A stretch of 64,000 nt of DNA from Anabaena sp051781005 (GTDB taxonomy: Bacteria > Cyanobacteriota > Cyanobacteriia > Cyanobacteriales > Nostocaceae): NCBI RefSeq assembly GCF_051781005.1, contig NZ_JBPWOA010000053.1, positions 1-64,000 on the forward strand. Reading direction: 5' to 3'. This document shows, in pieces, positions 23,749-32,481 of the stretch. Position 1 is the first letter of the stretch. Every line of letters begins with the position of its first letter. Made by a program: the position numbers and the translations under genes. The notes under the pieces are model-generated. The model searched no databases. It saw nothing but the letters and a program-made list of their open reading frames with translations, and was not told where the DNA came from.

Positions 23749-25335
23749 ATGTTTAAGTCAAAAAACTGGAAAAACAGTAAATTTTTAATGTACGCCTGCT
23801 TACCTATAGTAATTCTCATTATACTGGGCTGTATCTCTAATGCTACTGCTGCTGACCTGCCTTCGCTAGATAGTCTACAAGTTGCTCAAAATACTCAGTG
23901 GGTACTATTAACGGGGTGCTTAGTGTTCTTTATGAATGCGGGCTTTGCTATGTTAGAGTCTGGCTTCTGTCGCAGCGCCAATGCCATCACCGTCTTAGCC
24001 AAAAACCTAATTGTGTTTGCCATTGCTACTTTAGCCTTCTGGACTTTAGGCTTTGGCTTCATGTTTGGCAATGGGAGTGATTTTATAGGCAGTAGTGGTT
24101 TTTTTAGCGCCTTGATAGGAAATGACAGGGAAGTTTTCGATTCATTAAACTGGATAGCTATCCCACTTCCTGCTAAGTTTTTCTTCCAGTTAACCTTTGC
24201 AGGAACTGCTGCAACCATTGTTTCTGGAGGTGTTGCTGAACGGATCAAGTTCGGTGCATTTATAGCTTTCAGTTTTTTCTTAGTATTGAGTTATTCCATC
24301 ACAGGTCACTGGATTTGGGGCGATGGTTTTCTCTCGAAAGGTTTTATCTCTCAAGTTGGTTTTAGAGATTTTGCCGGTTCAACGGTGGTTCACTCCGTTG
24401 GTGGCTGGGCTGCTTTAATGGGGACTTTAATATTACAGCCACGCTTGGGAAAATATAGAAAATTCAACCCACATGAAAAACGCTCTCCCAGAGAAACTAG
24501 TTTTTACGGTAAAAAAATTGTTTCTATGCCAGCCCATAACCTAAGTACTGGGACTCTTGGTTGTTTTATTCTATGGCTTGGTTGGTATGGCTTTAATGCC
24601 GGTTCCACACTGACTGCCAATTCCGAAGCCATAGCTCATATTCTTTTGGTAACTCTCATGGCAGGTGCAATGGGTGGAATTGGTGCCACCTTTTGGGCTT
24701 GGCAGTTTTACGAAAAACCCAGCCTATCATTCATGATTAATGGCATCCTTGCTGGTTGTGTTAGTATCACTGCTGCTTGTGCTTTCGTTAATATTCCTAG
24801 TGCAGTTTTTATCGGTTTTGTTGGTGGGGCGTTGGTTGTTTGGGCAACAATTTTCTTAGACAAGTGTCAGATTGACGATCCTGTGGGTGCTGTTCCTGTT
24901 CACCTTGTTTGTGGAATCTGGGGAACACTCGCAGTAGGGCTGTTTAGCCAAAACCCTAATAGTTATGCTTGGTCTGAGGACTTTTTTAAGCTTGAACAAG
25001 GTGGGTTGTTTTTTGGCGGTGGATCAAATCTTTTATTTGCTCAACTCATAGGAATTCTGCTAGTTGGTGCATTCACAGTTGTATTTAGCCTTATTGCCTG
25101 GATTGGCATTAGCTATTTCATGTATATTATTTCTGATACTTATCGCTCTGAATTTAAGGTTTTCAAATATCTCAGAGTCTCACCTCAAGAAGAAGTTATC
25201 GGTCTTGATAGTTTATTCGCTGATAATGATAATGAAGTTGGGCAGCTAAAACGAGATTACACCAAACGTCAGAGAGAAAAACGTTCTTGGCAGCAAAAAT
25301 CCAAGCGCCGCAAATTAGGTCAGTACCGTAGATAA
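23749..25335 (+). CDS. amt: Ammonium transporter (Amt family) with basic C-terminal tail
   Basis: The protein (528 residues from ATG 23749; a TTG at 23737 is less likely) begins with a cleavable signal-like segment (PIVILIILGCISNATAAD) and has about 11 membrane helices. Amt hallmarks are GFCRSANAITVLAKN, the DFAGSTVVHSVGGWAAL segment (D207, H215 of the first pore His) and GAVPVHLVCGIWGTLAVGLF with the second His. The cytoplasmic tail differs from many Amts: after RVSPQEEVIGLDSLF, where GLDxxxHGE is usual, the His-Gly-Glu is missing and a Lys/Arg-rich end follows. This suggests altered regulation, for example by PII. It imports or scavenges ammonium. Confidence 0.93.
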   Translation: MFKSKNWKNSKFLMYACLPIVILIILGCISNATAADLPSLDSLQVAQNTQWVLLTGCLVFFMNAGFAMLESGFCRSANAITVLAKNLIVFAIATLAFWTLGFGFMFGNGSDFIGSSGFFSALIGNDREVFDSLNWIAIPLPAKFFFQLTFAGTAATIVSGGVAERIKFGAFIAFSFFLVLSYSITGHWIWGDGFLSKGFISQVGFRDFAGSTVVHSVGGWAALMGTLILQPRLGKYRKFNPHEKRSPRETSFYGKKIVSMPAHNLSTGTLGCFILWLGWYGFNAGSTLTANSEAIAHILLVTLMAGAMGGIGATFWAWQFYEKPSLSFMINGILAGCVSITAACAFVNIPSAVFIGFVGGALVVWATIFLDKCQIDDPVGAVPVHLVCGIWGTLAVGLFSQNPNSYAWSEDFFKLEQGGLFFGGGSNLLFAQLIGILLVGAFTVVFSLIAWIGISYFMYIISDTYRSEFKVFKYLRVSPQEEVIGLDSLFADNDNEVGQLKRDYTKRQREKRSWQQKSKRRKLGQYRR

Positions 25336-25485
25336 TGAAATTTTCATTTTTGGAAACAGAAGGTTGGCAAGATGTCTATTATGCCAAGGGATTGCCTTTC
25401 TGTAGTTTATGGAGTGCAGTTTTATAGAGTTCGTGAAGTGCAATCTTACCTAGATATAGTGTGGCTTCTAAAAACTAGCACACTA

Positions 25486-26412
25486 TCATTTATTATAAAT
25501 CAAAAACACCGAACCAATTGGACCAAAGTTTTCCAAATAGATTTTATTGTTATAAAACAATCCAGGAGACATTCCCCCATCAAATAACATTCCTTCTTGA
25601 ATTATTCCTAAACAATTATTTTTAGCAATTCCTTCTAAAACATCATCAAACTGACTTGGTAGCAACTCTTGATTAATTGCAGAAGTTTGAATACTAGAAT
25701 TAGCTTTCACATCATTAACTAACAAAATCACATAACCTTTACCAGTAACTGCTACCATAGAGCGATTAGTTGCACCTTTACAAGCAAATTCTCCCAAGGC
25801 TTGACAAATATCTTTAAACTTACCTTGACGGTAGAATCTACCATTACCTCCCACTAAATTGTAATTAAGAATATTCGCTCCTCTTCTGCCAGTATCAATA
25901 GTAGCTCTACGTTCCCCGGAATTTCCCCCTGATATCCCAAATGAAGATCGTTTATTTTTAAATGCACCAGAATACTCTATCCCACGAGAAATATTTAAAC
26001 CTTGGGGTTTATTCACAGTATCTATATAGTCAGCATTAATGGCTGCAATTGGTGATTTACCATTTAATTTAGAATTCCCATCTGATATTAATTGACTAAA
26101 ATATTTGGGTATATATTCTTTACGAAAGTTTCCTCTGCCATCTTTAGCATATATTTTATGAGCTAAACCAACATTAACTTTAAAATCTAGTTCTGCTGAT
26201 TTAGGATTAAAAATAATCACATGATTGATACCTCTAGAATATCTTTCACCTTTATTATTAGTCTTAAAAAATTCAATACTAAACTGAGAATTATTACCAG
26301 GACAATTAGTAGATAGTTTTGGCGCTGAATTAGCTACCATATCCTGACAACCTAATAATAAACCGGCGCTAATTATGGGAATAGATATCAAAAATAATTT
26401 ATTTGCGTTCAT
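25486..26412 (-). CDS. Phosphodiester glycosidase-like (NAGPA family) lipoprotein
   Basis: The 308-residue protein starts with a hydrophobic segment ending in a lipobox (LLLGC, Cys near residue 22), so it is probably a lipoprotein of the cell envelope. Its body has the phosphodiester glycosidase fold pattern: AAINADYIDTVNKPQGL in the position of the family's INGGFFD strand, NRSMVAVTGKGYVILLVND, and the terminal LFDGGMSPGLFYNNK, which parallels LDGGGSS. Members hydrolyse alpha-N-acetylglucosamine phosphodiesters in animals; bacterial substrates are mostly unknown. It stands alone, convergent with amt. Confidence 0.75.
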   Translation of the reverse strand: MNANKLFLISIPIISAGLLLGCQDMVANSAPKLSTNCPGNNSQFSIEFFKTNNKGERYSRGINHVIIFNPKSAELDFKVNVGLAHKIYAKDGRGNFRKEYIPKYFSQLISDGNSKLNGKSPIAAINADYIDTVNKPQGLNISRGIEYSGAFKNKRSSFGISGGNSGERRATIDTGRRGANILNYNLVGGNGRFYRQGKFKDICQALGEFACKGATNRSMVAVTGKGYVILLVNDVKANSSIQTSAINQELLPSQFDDVLEGIAKNNCLGIIQEGMLFDGGMSPGLFYNNKIYLENFGPIGSVFLIYNK

Positions 26413-26440
26413 CTGTGTTTATCTGCGGTTATGATCACAT

Positions 26441-26470
26441 AAAAAAACCGCTACAGAATTACTATAGCGG
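26441..26470 (-). terminator. Rho-independent terminator on the minus strand, copy 1
   Basis: Read on the minus strand it is CCGCTA, an 11-base loop, TAGCGG, then seven T. It is nearly identical to the terminator at 27564-27595. It probably serves the coiled-coil gene at 26718-27143, although the repeat at 26542-26673 lies between. Confidence 0.75.
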
Positions 26471-26541
26471 GGATTATTACTGGATCTAACAAATTAATCA
26501 TTTAATTTCTTGCCTTATCATCCTCTGTAATATTTTACTTG

Positions 26542-26673
26542 CTAAGTACCTGGACAGAATTAATTACACAATGTCATTGCGAATGGAACGAAGTGGAATG
26601 ACGCAATCGCAGGGGCTGGGATTGCTTCGCTTCGCTCGCAATGACTGTAAATATTTTTGTCCAATTACTTAAC
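26542..26673. repeat. MITE-like element with degenerate 27-bp terminal inverted repeats
   Basis: The left end (CTAAGTACCTGGACAGAATT) and the reverse complement of the right end (TTAAGTAATTGGACAAAAAT) agree at most positions. The core contains the well-known CATTGCGA / TCGCAATG intergenic hairpin. A half copy of the left end occurs near 40858-40884. Confidence 0.65.
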
Positions 26674-26717
26674 TGTCCGATACCAAAAAATGACAGTAAA
26701 TGAATTCACCGTCTTCT

Positions 26718-27143
26718 TTAATCTTTTTGCCTCAGCAATTGCTCTAAAATCCTCTCCAGCCTCTCTATAGCAGCATTTGTTGATTGTTGGCTATCTCGTA
26801 ATTCGAGAACTACATTATTTACTACAGCATTACGCGCTTTGGTTGTATCCACAAAATCGTCAATTTTGTGGCTTAAGCGGTCAAACTGCTCATCTACTTT
26901 GACAATAAAGTTGTCAACTTTTTCGCCCATGACTTGAACTGTTACGGATAAACCGTCAAGCTGTCTTTGGGTGATATCTTGTCTTTCTGATAGCCTGTCA
27001 ATGCGATTATTGGCTGATTCAGCATAGGAAGCGGCTGATATCAAAAGCTGTTTGACAGTCTCAAACTCATCATCTAACTGCTGTAGGTGTGAGTCGATGT
27101 TGGTTAGACGGGTGTTGGTGTCTACTGGCTGTGGGTTGGTCAT
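26718..27143 (-). CDS. Coiled-coil protein of unknown function
   Basis: I recognise no family beyond a helical, heptad-rich protein. The 141 residues are almost entirely predicted coiled coil with regular hydrophobic spacing (RLTNIDSHLQQLDDEFETV, QLDGLSVTVQVMGEKVDNFI, RLERILEQLLRQ). There is no signal peptide or membrane helix. Small proteins of this kind occur next to ribbon-helix-helix genes in cyanobacteria, and here an RHH gene lies 27 bases upstream on the same strand, so the two are probably co-transcribed. A binding partner or oligomerisation role is possible. Confidence 0.7.
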   Translation of the reverse strand: MTNPQPVDTNTRLTNIDSHLQQLDDEFETVKQLLISAASYAESANNRIDRLSERQDITQRQLDGLSVTVQVMGEKVDNFIVKVDEQFDRLSHKIDDFVDTTKARNAVVNNVVLELRDSQQSTNAAIERLERILEQLLRQKD

Positions 27144-27170
27144 GCCGATTTTTGCTGGCTGTGGGTGCGG

Positions 27171-27338
27171 CTAACTTGCTTGCTGGTCTTGCGGTTTGTA
27201 GCTCTTAACTGCTCGTGTAATCATCCGTTCTACAAGATTGGATAATGTACGATCTTCAACATTTGCAATACTTTCTAACTCTTCCCGTAGTTCATGTGAG
27301 CAAGTAAATGTAATTTTTGCCTTTTTAGTTTGACCCAT
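27171..27338 (-). CDS. Ribbon-helix-helix DNA-binding protein
   Basis: The best start is the ATG at 27338 (MGQTKKAKITFTCSHELREE), giving 55 residues; an in-frame ATG at 27386 would add 16 residues. A short beta strand (KAKITFTC) precedes two helices with the RHH-like pattern LREELESIANVEDRTLSNLVERMITRAVKSY, as in small CopG/Arc-type regulators. Such proteins bind DNA as dimers. Two 21-bp direct repeats lie upstream (27339-27362 and 27424-27445), the first touching the start codon, which fits autoregulation. The coiled-coil gene follows 27 bases downstream. Confidence 0.65.
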   Translation of the reverse strand: MGQTKKAKITFTCSHELREELESIANVEDRTLSNLVERMITRAVKSYKPQDQQAS

Positions 27339-27445
27339 AACTTCAGAAACTATAGATAACTTAAGGTTACATTCTCGCTCAGTCAAAAACCAAATATTTT
27401 AGAAGCTATTAGAATTTACAGATAACTTCAGAAGCTATAGATAAT
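27339..27445. promoter_or_regulatory. Direct repeats upstream of the RHH gene, candidate operator
   Basis: AACTTCAGAAACTATAGATA begins at 27339 and AACTTCAGAAGCTATAGATA begins at 27424, 85 bases apart. A third partial match (AGAAGCTATTAGAATT) lies between. Repeats before a small DNA-binding gene suggest autoregulation. Confidence 0.45.
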
Positions 27446-27563
27446 ATAACAACAGATAAGCCAATCAGACAAGTATCTGTCAGCGATCGCTTACTAATCC
27501 CCTCATAACCATTGGTATCAACAGCTGTTGCGGCTCGCAAAGCAGGTTTTTAAGTACATATGA

Positions 27564-27595
27564 TAAAAAAATCCGCTACAGGATGACTATAGCGG
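27564..27595 (-). terminator. Rho-independent terminator of the DUF4912 gene, copy 2
   Basis: On the minus strand CCGCTA and TAGCGG form a stem around an 11-base loop, then A and seven T follow. It lies 59 bases after the DUF4912 stop codon. Confidence 0.8.
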
Positions 27596-27653
27596 GGATG
27601 ATTAAAAATTGCAGTTATGGCGTAATGTAAAATTCAATGGGTAAATTCAAAAT

Positions 27654-28907
27654 TTACGCAAGCCATTCGAGAACGGCTTCTTCTTTAGTGTTGGTATTGC
27701 GAGATGGTGTTTCCCGCTCAAACTTCATGTGAATAGAACGGCTTTGTTCACCATCAGCAGCAACAGCCAAAATTGGGTAATCAATTACACCATCTTGGAA
27801 GGACATTTGGAAACGGAATGTACCATCTGAATTGAGTTGAATAGGACGACCACCAATAGTTACAGTTGCATCTGGTTCAGTTGCACCGTAGACAATCAAT
27901 TCAGCGTCAGCAATTAACCAGAACTGACGAGGACGTACAGGTACTGCGGAAGCGGAGAAGCCAACGCCAGACATACCCACACCAGACATGGTTAAACCAG
28001 ATACGGTAGGAATTGCCCACATACCTACTCCAGATGGGAAGACGTAGGAACTGATAGTTTGTTCTGGACGTGCAGAACCGGGTACTTGTTGCATGGAACC
28101 AAATAGAGAACCTGCAACTCGTTGAGCTTCAACAGATTCTGCTAAACCAAAGATTTGGTCATAAATGGGGTTGCCATTTGCAGTTCCAGCAGCAGCTGTG
28201 GTGGTAATTTTCTTAGCTGGGGGAACTAGTTCGTACTTAGTCGTACCGCGCAATTCTTCTTCAAAATCTACGGTGATGAAGACATCTTCAATCCAGTCGG
28301 AAGGATAAACGGGAGGAATGTGGACTCTTGCAGAACGAGCTAGTACTAACCAACGACCATCTGCGGTACGATAACCGATATCAATGACGTAATCGCGATC
28401 GCTTACCGGAATTGGTAAATACCATTCTCTTGCTAGTTCATCAGCAGGATATTCTTGGATACTGTGGGGGCTTTGATGTTCAATATTAATGTCAGTAACA
28501 TCATAAATCCGCAACGCTAGTTGCTGTCCACCTTGACGGCGTAGTTCTTCTTTGTGATCATTGGGAATATCCCAGTATGTATAAGCCCATTGGGGATCAC
28601 GGGGTAACAAAACAATACGGCTATCACCGTAACCCGCTGGTAAATCGGCAAGTGCCTCATCCACATCAGCGAGAGAACCACCAGTACGATCTTCCTGACC
28701 TAACTCAAACTTTGCTGCTTCCACGGTCTCCTGTGCCTCCAGTGAACGAGATGGACTAAGCGAAACTTTGTTGCGCTGGACTTCTTGAATCGATGCCAGC
28801 AGTTGAGATTTACGCATTCGGCTATAGCGAGAAATGCTGTATTCACTAGCAACTTTACGAAGCTGCCGTAATGTCATCTCCTCTAGCGGGGGGCGTTCTT
28901 TTGCCAT
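27654..28907 (-). CDS. DUF4912 protein with Rho-N-like N-terminus
   Basis: The 417-residue protein begins with a helical Rho N-terminal/SAP-like motif (MTLRQLRKVASEYSISRYSRMRKSQLLASI in pattern, residues 11-40). A DUF4912 domain follows at about 85-220 (WAYTYWDIPNDHKEELRRQG and WYLPIPVSDRDYVIDIGYRT), with the aromatic residues typical of carbohydrate-binding-like folds. The C-terminal third is Pro/Gly-rich with a small beta module (GATEPDATVTIGGRPIQLNS). Its function is unknown; the architecture suggests nucleic acid or carbohydrate binding. It has a separate terminator. Confidence 0.85.
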   Translation of the reverse strand: MAKERPPLEEMTLRQLRKVASEYSISRYSRMRKSQLLASIQEVQRNKVSLSPSRSLEAQETVEAAKFELGQEDRTGGSLADVDEALADLPAGYGDSRIVLLPRDPQWAYTYWDIPNDHKEELRRQGGQQLALRIYDVTDINIEHQSPHSIQEYPADELAREWYLPIPVSDRDYVIDIGYRTADGRWLVLARSARVHIPPVYPSDWIEDVFITVDFEEELRGTTKYELVPPAKKITTTAAAGTANGNPIYDQIFGLAESVEAQRVAGSLFGSMQQVPGSARPEQTISSYVFPSGVGMWAIPTVSGLTMSGVGMSGVGFSASAVPVRPRQFWLIADAELIVYGATEPDATVTIGGRPIQLNSDGTFRFQMSFQDGVIDYPILAVAADGEQSRSIHMKFERETPSRNTNTKEEAVLEWLA

Positions 28908-29657
28908 TTATTTGGCCTCCAGTAGTGGTAAAGGTAAATGATATCCCCGGGTTATAGAATGGTTATTAAAAAGTCATCTATCCCAGATGAATTTCTTATT
29001 CCTGACTCCTGGTTTTGCCCAGTTTATAAGTGTTTTAGTTTGTTTTTAAATGGAGATACACAACTTGCTTAATTCCTAGTCTTGCCATCATTAGCATTTC
29101 TTCGGGATCAGCAGCGTGCTTTCGTTAAATAGATATTAACCGGTAATCATGCCTAGTGAGCAAGGGGTCTGAAGACGGTTTTTCGTATGTTTGACGTATT
29201 TATCAGCCCTTTGGGGATCATTATGTCAGGAAACAATGACATAGATGATTTTTGGGGAGAGTTATATCAAGATTCCATGACATTGATATCCACAAGCTCA
29301 AATACCCGACTAATTTGAGAAATCGGGGATCTGCTTACTCAAACAAAATTTAGTGGAAAAGCCTTGCGCTGTCAGGGTTTTACCGACAAATACTGCTGTA
29401 ATTTTGCCCCTGTGTCAGGCATAAACACCCCACTCCCAGTCAAAATCAGCAAATTATTTGCTCAGTAGTAAATGACGAACGATATAAATTTGATATTTTG
29501 TAAGAATTCAGGAGTCAGGAGTCAGGAGTCAGAATGCTTATGAAATGAAGATATAGAGAGAAGCAAGATTTTACCAAAATCATTAAATTTGACTCGAAAA
29601 GTCTTTATTCTCCTGACTTGGAGTATTCTCTATCCTGAATACTTACGATATTTTGAA
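28908..29657. other. Intergenic region with tandem repeats
   Basis: About 750 bases hold no supported gene. Present are GGAGTCA heptamers at about 29508-29533, a degenerate CCCGACT hairpin at about 29303-29335, and a possible 43-codon plus-strand frame at 29187-29318 that lacks family evidence. The promoter of the DUF4912 gene must lie near 28908-29100. Confidence 0.55.
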
Positions 29658-30662
29658 TTATGAATATTTACGAAAATACTTCTGTTTTATTTTACCATAT
29701 ACTCTTTTTATAAATAGTTTTGTCAAACGCAATTTTGTTAAATCTTGAATTTTTAAAGAAGAATGAATTTTGTAATCAAAAAATTCATTGATCTCAGTTA
29801 AAATCAATGTAAATCTCTTAATGATATTCTCACTCCGGTATTCTGATAAAATTTCTGGTGATAAAGTTAAATAAACTGGATATTCTAGAGATTTAAGAAT
29901 ACGTTGCACATCATATTCTAGAGAATATCCAGCAATTTTATAACAATTAAATCCAGGATCTAAGTAATCAGAAAGTCCGCCATTAATACTAGAAAAAACC
30001 TGACATCCACAAGCGAGGGCTTCCATTGGTTGTAAGCCAAAACCTTCACTAACGCCTTGTTGCGCCCAGTATTCGGCAGAATCGTAAAGATAAATTTTAG
30101 CTCGGTTGAATAAACCTGGTAAATCTTCGATATAAGAATCTACGACAAAGACATTACATTTTTTCTGCAATGCGGGAATTAATTCTTTGATTAAATATTC
30201 AGAAGATTTTCTGGTTTGAACTAAAATATCAATATCTCGCTCAAGATGTAAATTTGTAAATTCATCAGCGATTTGATTAGGTAAATAATAAATTAACGAA
30301 TTGGGTGATTTTTGTCCCCAATATCCCATCGTATTGCGGCTGACTGTAATAATGGGAATATCTGAAGGTAGATTGAATTTATAACCAGCAGTATGAGCAT
30401 GATAAACCACATTATATTTTTGCAGTTTGGGCGCTAGTTTAGCGATATCAAATCCCCAGCTAATGACAAAAATAACATCATTTAAATTGTTTTGTTTGAG
30501 TAGATCATCAAGAAATAGTTTATCTTTTTCGCGTTGACGATAAGTGACAACATCAGCATGACAAACCTGTTGAGCTAAACTAACTGTTTTCAACTCTGCC
30601 CAAAGACCACCACAAGAAAATTTTTTATCTGTACCAGGAACTAAAAAATAAAGTTTTCTCAT
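29658..30662 (-). CDS. Glycosyltransferase, GT4-like
   Basis: The best start is ATG 30662 (MRKLYFLVPGTDKKFSCGG); a longer frame begins at 30689. The protein has about 334 residues. A nucleotide-sugar-binding C-terminal half shows SEGFGLQPMEALACGCQVFSS, the classic GT4 acceptor-proximal motif with the acidic catalytic residue in EGFG, and NGGLSDYLD. The N-terminal half has the SCGGLWAELKT glycine loop. It transfers a sugar to an unknown acceptor, probably for cell-surface glycans. It is an isolated gene 135 bases from its divergent-oriented neighbour and has no hps partner. Confidence 0.8.
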   Translation of the reverse strand: MRKLYFLVPGTDKKFSCGGLWAELKTVSLAQQVCHADVVTYRQREKDKLFLDDLLKQNNLNDVIFVISWGFDIAKLAPKLQKYNVVYHAHTAGYKFNLPSDIPIITVSRNTMGYWGQKSPNSLIYYLPNQIADEFTNLHLERDIDILVQTRKSSEYLIKELIPALQKKCNVFVVDSYIEDLPGLFNRAKIYLYDSAEYWAQQGVSEGFGLQPMEALACGCQVFSSINGGLSDYLDPGFNCYKIAGYSLEYDVQRILKSLEYPVYLTLSPEILSEYRSENIIKRFTLILTEINEFFDYKIHSSLKIQDLTKLRLTKLFIKRVYGKIKQKYFRKYS

Positions 30663-30797
30663 AATAAAATTAATATAAGCAGTATTCACTTGAAGAAGAT
30701 ACGAAATTTACGGTAAAAACCACACAGAAAAAGACTTTTATTCCTGAATCCTAACTCCTAACTCCTGACTCCTGACTCCTGACTTCTGCCATAGTAT

Positions 30798-31445
30798 TTA
30801 TTCACACCATTTTACTTTAATAAAATGCGCTTCACGTCCCCAGGAGTCGCGGGTACGGGTAATATTTTCAGTCTCTAGGTTAAATGGGATAGCTGTTGTT
30901 AGATAACGTTGGGCTATAAAACCTAAATCGGGTGCAAGTTCAGATGCTGTTGTGGCCGCTAAACCTAAGCCTATCAGTTGTTCAACTGGTCGAAATGGTA
31001 ACAATAAATGTACACCTATAGCCAGTCCAGCCGTTAAAAGCATTGCTACAGATAAATTTGTACCGCAACGGGGATGCACGGCTAAATCCCATTCTCCGCT
31101 GGTGAGACGATGTTGGGCTAGTGTTACCGCACGTCGCAAATGACTTATATTCACATCACCATATAGATAAAATCCATGTTCTGTGGACAAACCGCCCAAT
31201 AGTTCGTTATCCAATTGCACATTAGTGGGCTTTCCTGGAGGGGAATAAGCGCTTTTAGTTTCACTGAGAATCCAAACAGTAGCGTGTTCTAGGGCGTGAA
31301 CCTGACGCAGCATAAGAATTTCTTGTAACCCAGGCAGAAAAGATAGCTGTTTGAGTAATTCAGAATCTTGTTGGGAATGTGGTGCTGTAAAGTCCAAAAA
31401 ATTAAAGGGAGATGAGCCATCTGGAAAATAAGTAGGAGTATTCAT
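30798..31445 (-). CDS. DUF6391-like membrane protein
   Basis: The chosen start is ATG 31445 (MNTPTYFPDGSSPFNF); a longer frame from 31484 exists. The protein of about 215 residues has a conserved-looking core VHALEHATVWILSE (with two His) and GLSTEHGFYLYGDVN, a pair HPRCGTNLSVA before one membrane helix (MLLTAGLAIGVHLLLPF), then a soluble tail. I recognise it as a cyanobacterial conserved protein, probably DUF6391. The His and Cys residues near the membrane suggest metal or heme binding, but nothing is known of the function. Confidence 0.6.
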   Translation of the reverse strand: MNTPTYFPDGSSPFNFLDFTAPHSQQDSELLKQLSFLPGLQEILMLRQVHALEHATVWILSETKSAYSPPGKPTNVQLDNELLGGLSTEHGFYLYGDVNISHLRRAVTLAQHRLTSGEWDLAVHPRCGTNLSVAMLLTAGLAIGVHLLLPFRPVEQLIGLGLAATTASELAPDLGFIAQRYLTTAIPFNLETENITRTRDSWGREAHFIKVKWCE

Positions 31446-31854
31446 TTTCCCCAAGCTGATAAAGCAACATAGATTTCTTTCCAATGTAGCGCTTGCATCG
31501 CTGTCTTATTGCTAATTTTTGTGGATAATTTTTTGAAAAAATGAAGGTGTGGGGAAAAGAGTAAATAAAAACTATACCCTTTTCCCCTTACGCCTTCTTT
31601 GACTTCTGAAGAAAGTCTATTGATTCCTTGAGCCTTTCCTCAGTTATCTGTTTTGCTGAATTCTAAGAGGAATTCTGATATACAAGTTCCGATAGTGAAA
31701 AGAAAGTTGATTCCTTAGCGTCAACTCCCGCTTAAGTGAAAGTTGCGGAACTTGTGGTAGAGGTTCACACTGAAAAATAGGAGTGAGGAGGAGAACAATC
31801 AGTAAACCTCAAAATTGACTTTTCAGCATACCAGATGGGAGTTATAGCAATCGA
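31446..31854. other. Intergenic region between the DUF6391 gene and pedR
   Basis: This stretch has no gene. An inverted repeat GGGGAAAAG (31551-31559) and CTTTTCCCC (31579-31587) is visible but lacks a T-run. Confidence 0.55.
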
Positions 31855-32130
31855 CTAACCAATGGTTTCATCGTTATGGGTGGGGAGAATACAGCAATTG
31901 ACATCGTTTAAACAAACTTTCCCCCACTGTAAAGCCCAGCGAACCAAAGCGACTCGGTTGTCTGTCTTGGTTTTGGTGAGGATGTTGCTGATATGGTTAT
32001 CTACTGTACGTTTGCTAATCTCCAGTTTTCCTGCAATTTCTTGGTTAGTTAAGCCTGCGGCCACTAAGTCGATAATTTGCAGTTCTCTGTCTGACAGACT
32101 AACAGGGGTCTGAGACTCATTAGCAGCCAT
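31855..32130 (-). CDS. pedR: PedR-like LuxR-type redox regulator
   Basis: This 91-residue protein is almost entirely a LuxR-type helix-turn-helix domain (SLSDRELQIIDLVAAGLTNQ, then EIAGKLEISKRTVDNHISNI at residues 31-50). It lacks a receiver domain. The C-terminal extension has Cys73, Cys79 and Cys80. This size and the Cys at position 80 match PedR of Synechocystis (Ssl0564), in which Cys80 makes an intermolecular disulfide controlled by thioredoxin in response to photosynthetic electron transport. I therefore infer a light/redox-responsive transcription regulator. It diverges from the fructokinase gene. Confidence 0.8.
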   Translation of the reverse strand: MAANESQTPVSLSDRELQIIDLVAAGLTNQEIAGKLEISKRTVDNHISNILTKTKTDNRVALVRWALQWGKVCLNDVNCCILPTHNDETIG

Positions 32131-32481
32131 GACTTATTTATTTCTCCCTTGGTATATGTACTCAATCGCTCTTTCTAATTCTAAAAGATTCTCTCAGAGG
32201 TAGGCATTACAAATGTTCCGAGTAATACCAAAGTCCATATTTTCTTTGGATTTGATTTGAAGGTTAATCTAGTCCGTTAAATAGCTTGTATTAAATGGTA
32301 CATTTTTGCATAAAAATCCCCTAGTCTACTGAGGTAATAAATTTAGGAATTTAAAAGCAGATACACTCTGTTTAGTCATAAAAATTGCTATTGTATTCTA
32401 TGAATAACAGGAGACAAATGAGTAAAGTTTGTTGTAGATTTTATACATAATTCTAATCCCAAGTCGTAAATCAAAAATGAG
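32131..32481. other. Divergent promoter region of pedR and fructokinase
   Basis: The 351-base AT-rich region has no gene and no clear repeat. Confidence 0.5.

Larger units (their letters stand above)
26413..26717. other. Intergenic region with terminator and MITE-like repeat
   Basis: It holds a minus-strand terminator at 26441-26470 and a MITE-like element at 26542-26673. No gene is seen. Confidence 0.75.

Noticed and set aside
25372..25587. 71-codon plus-strand frame downstream of amt
   Set aside because: It overlaps the end of the phosphodiester glycosidase-like gene on the opposite strand and has no family features.
29187..29318. 43-codon plus-strand frame starting MFDVFISPLGIIMSG
   Set aside because: No ribosome binding site, family or codon pattern supports it, and the following sequence is repeat-like.
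31551..31587. GGGGAAAAG inverted repeat as a terminator of pedR
   Set aside because: No T-run follows the stem on the minus strand and it lies about 270 bases after the gene.
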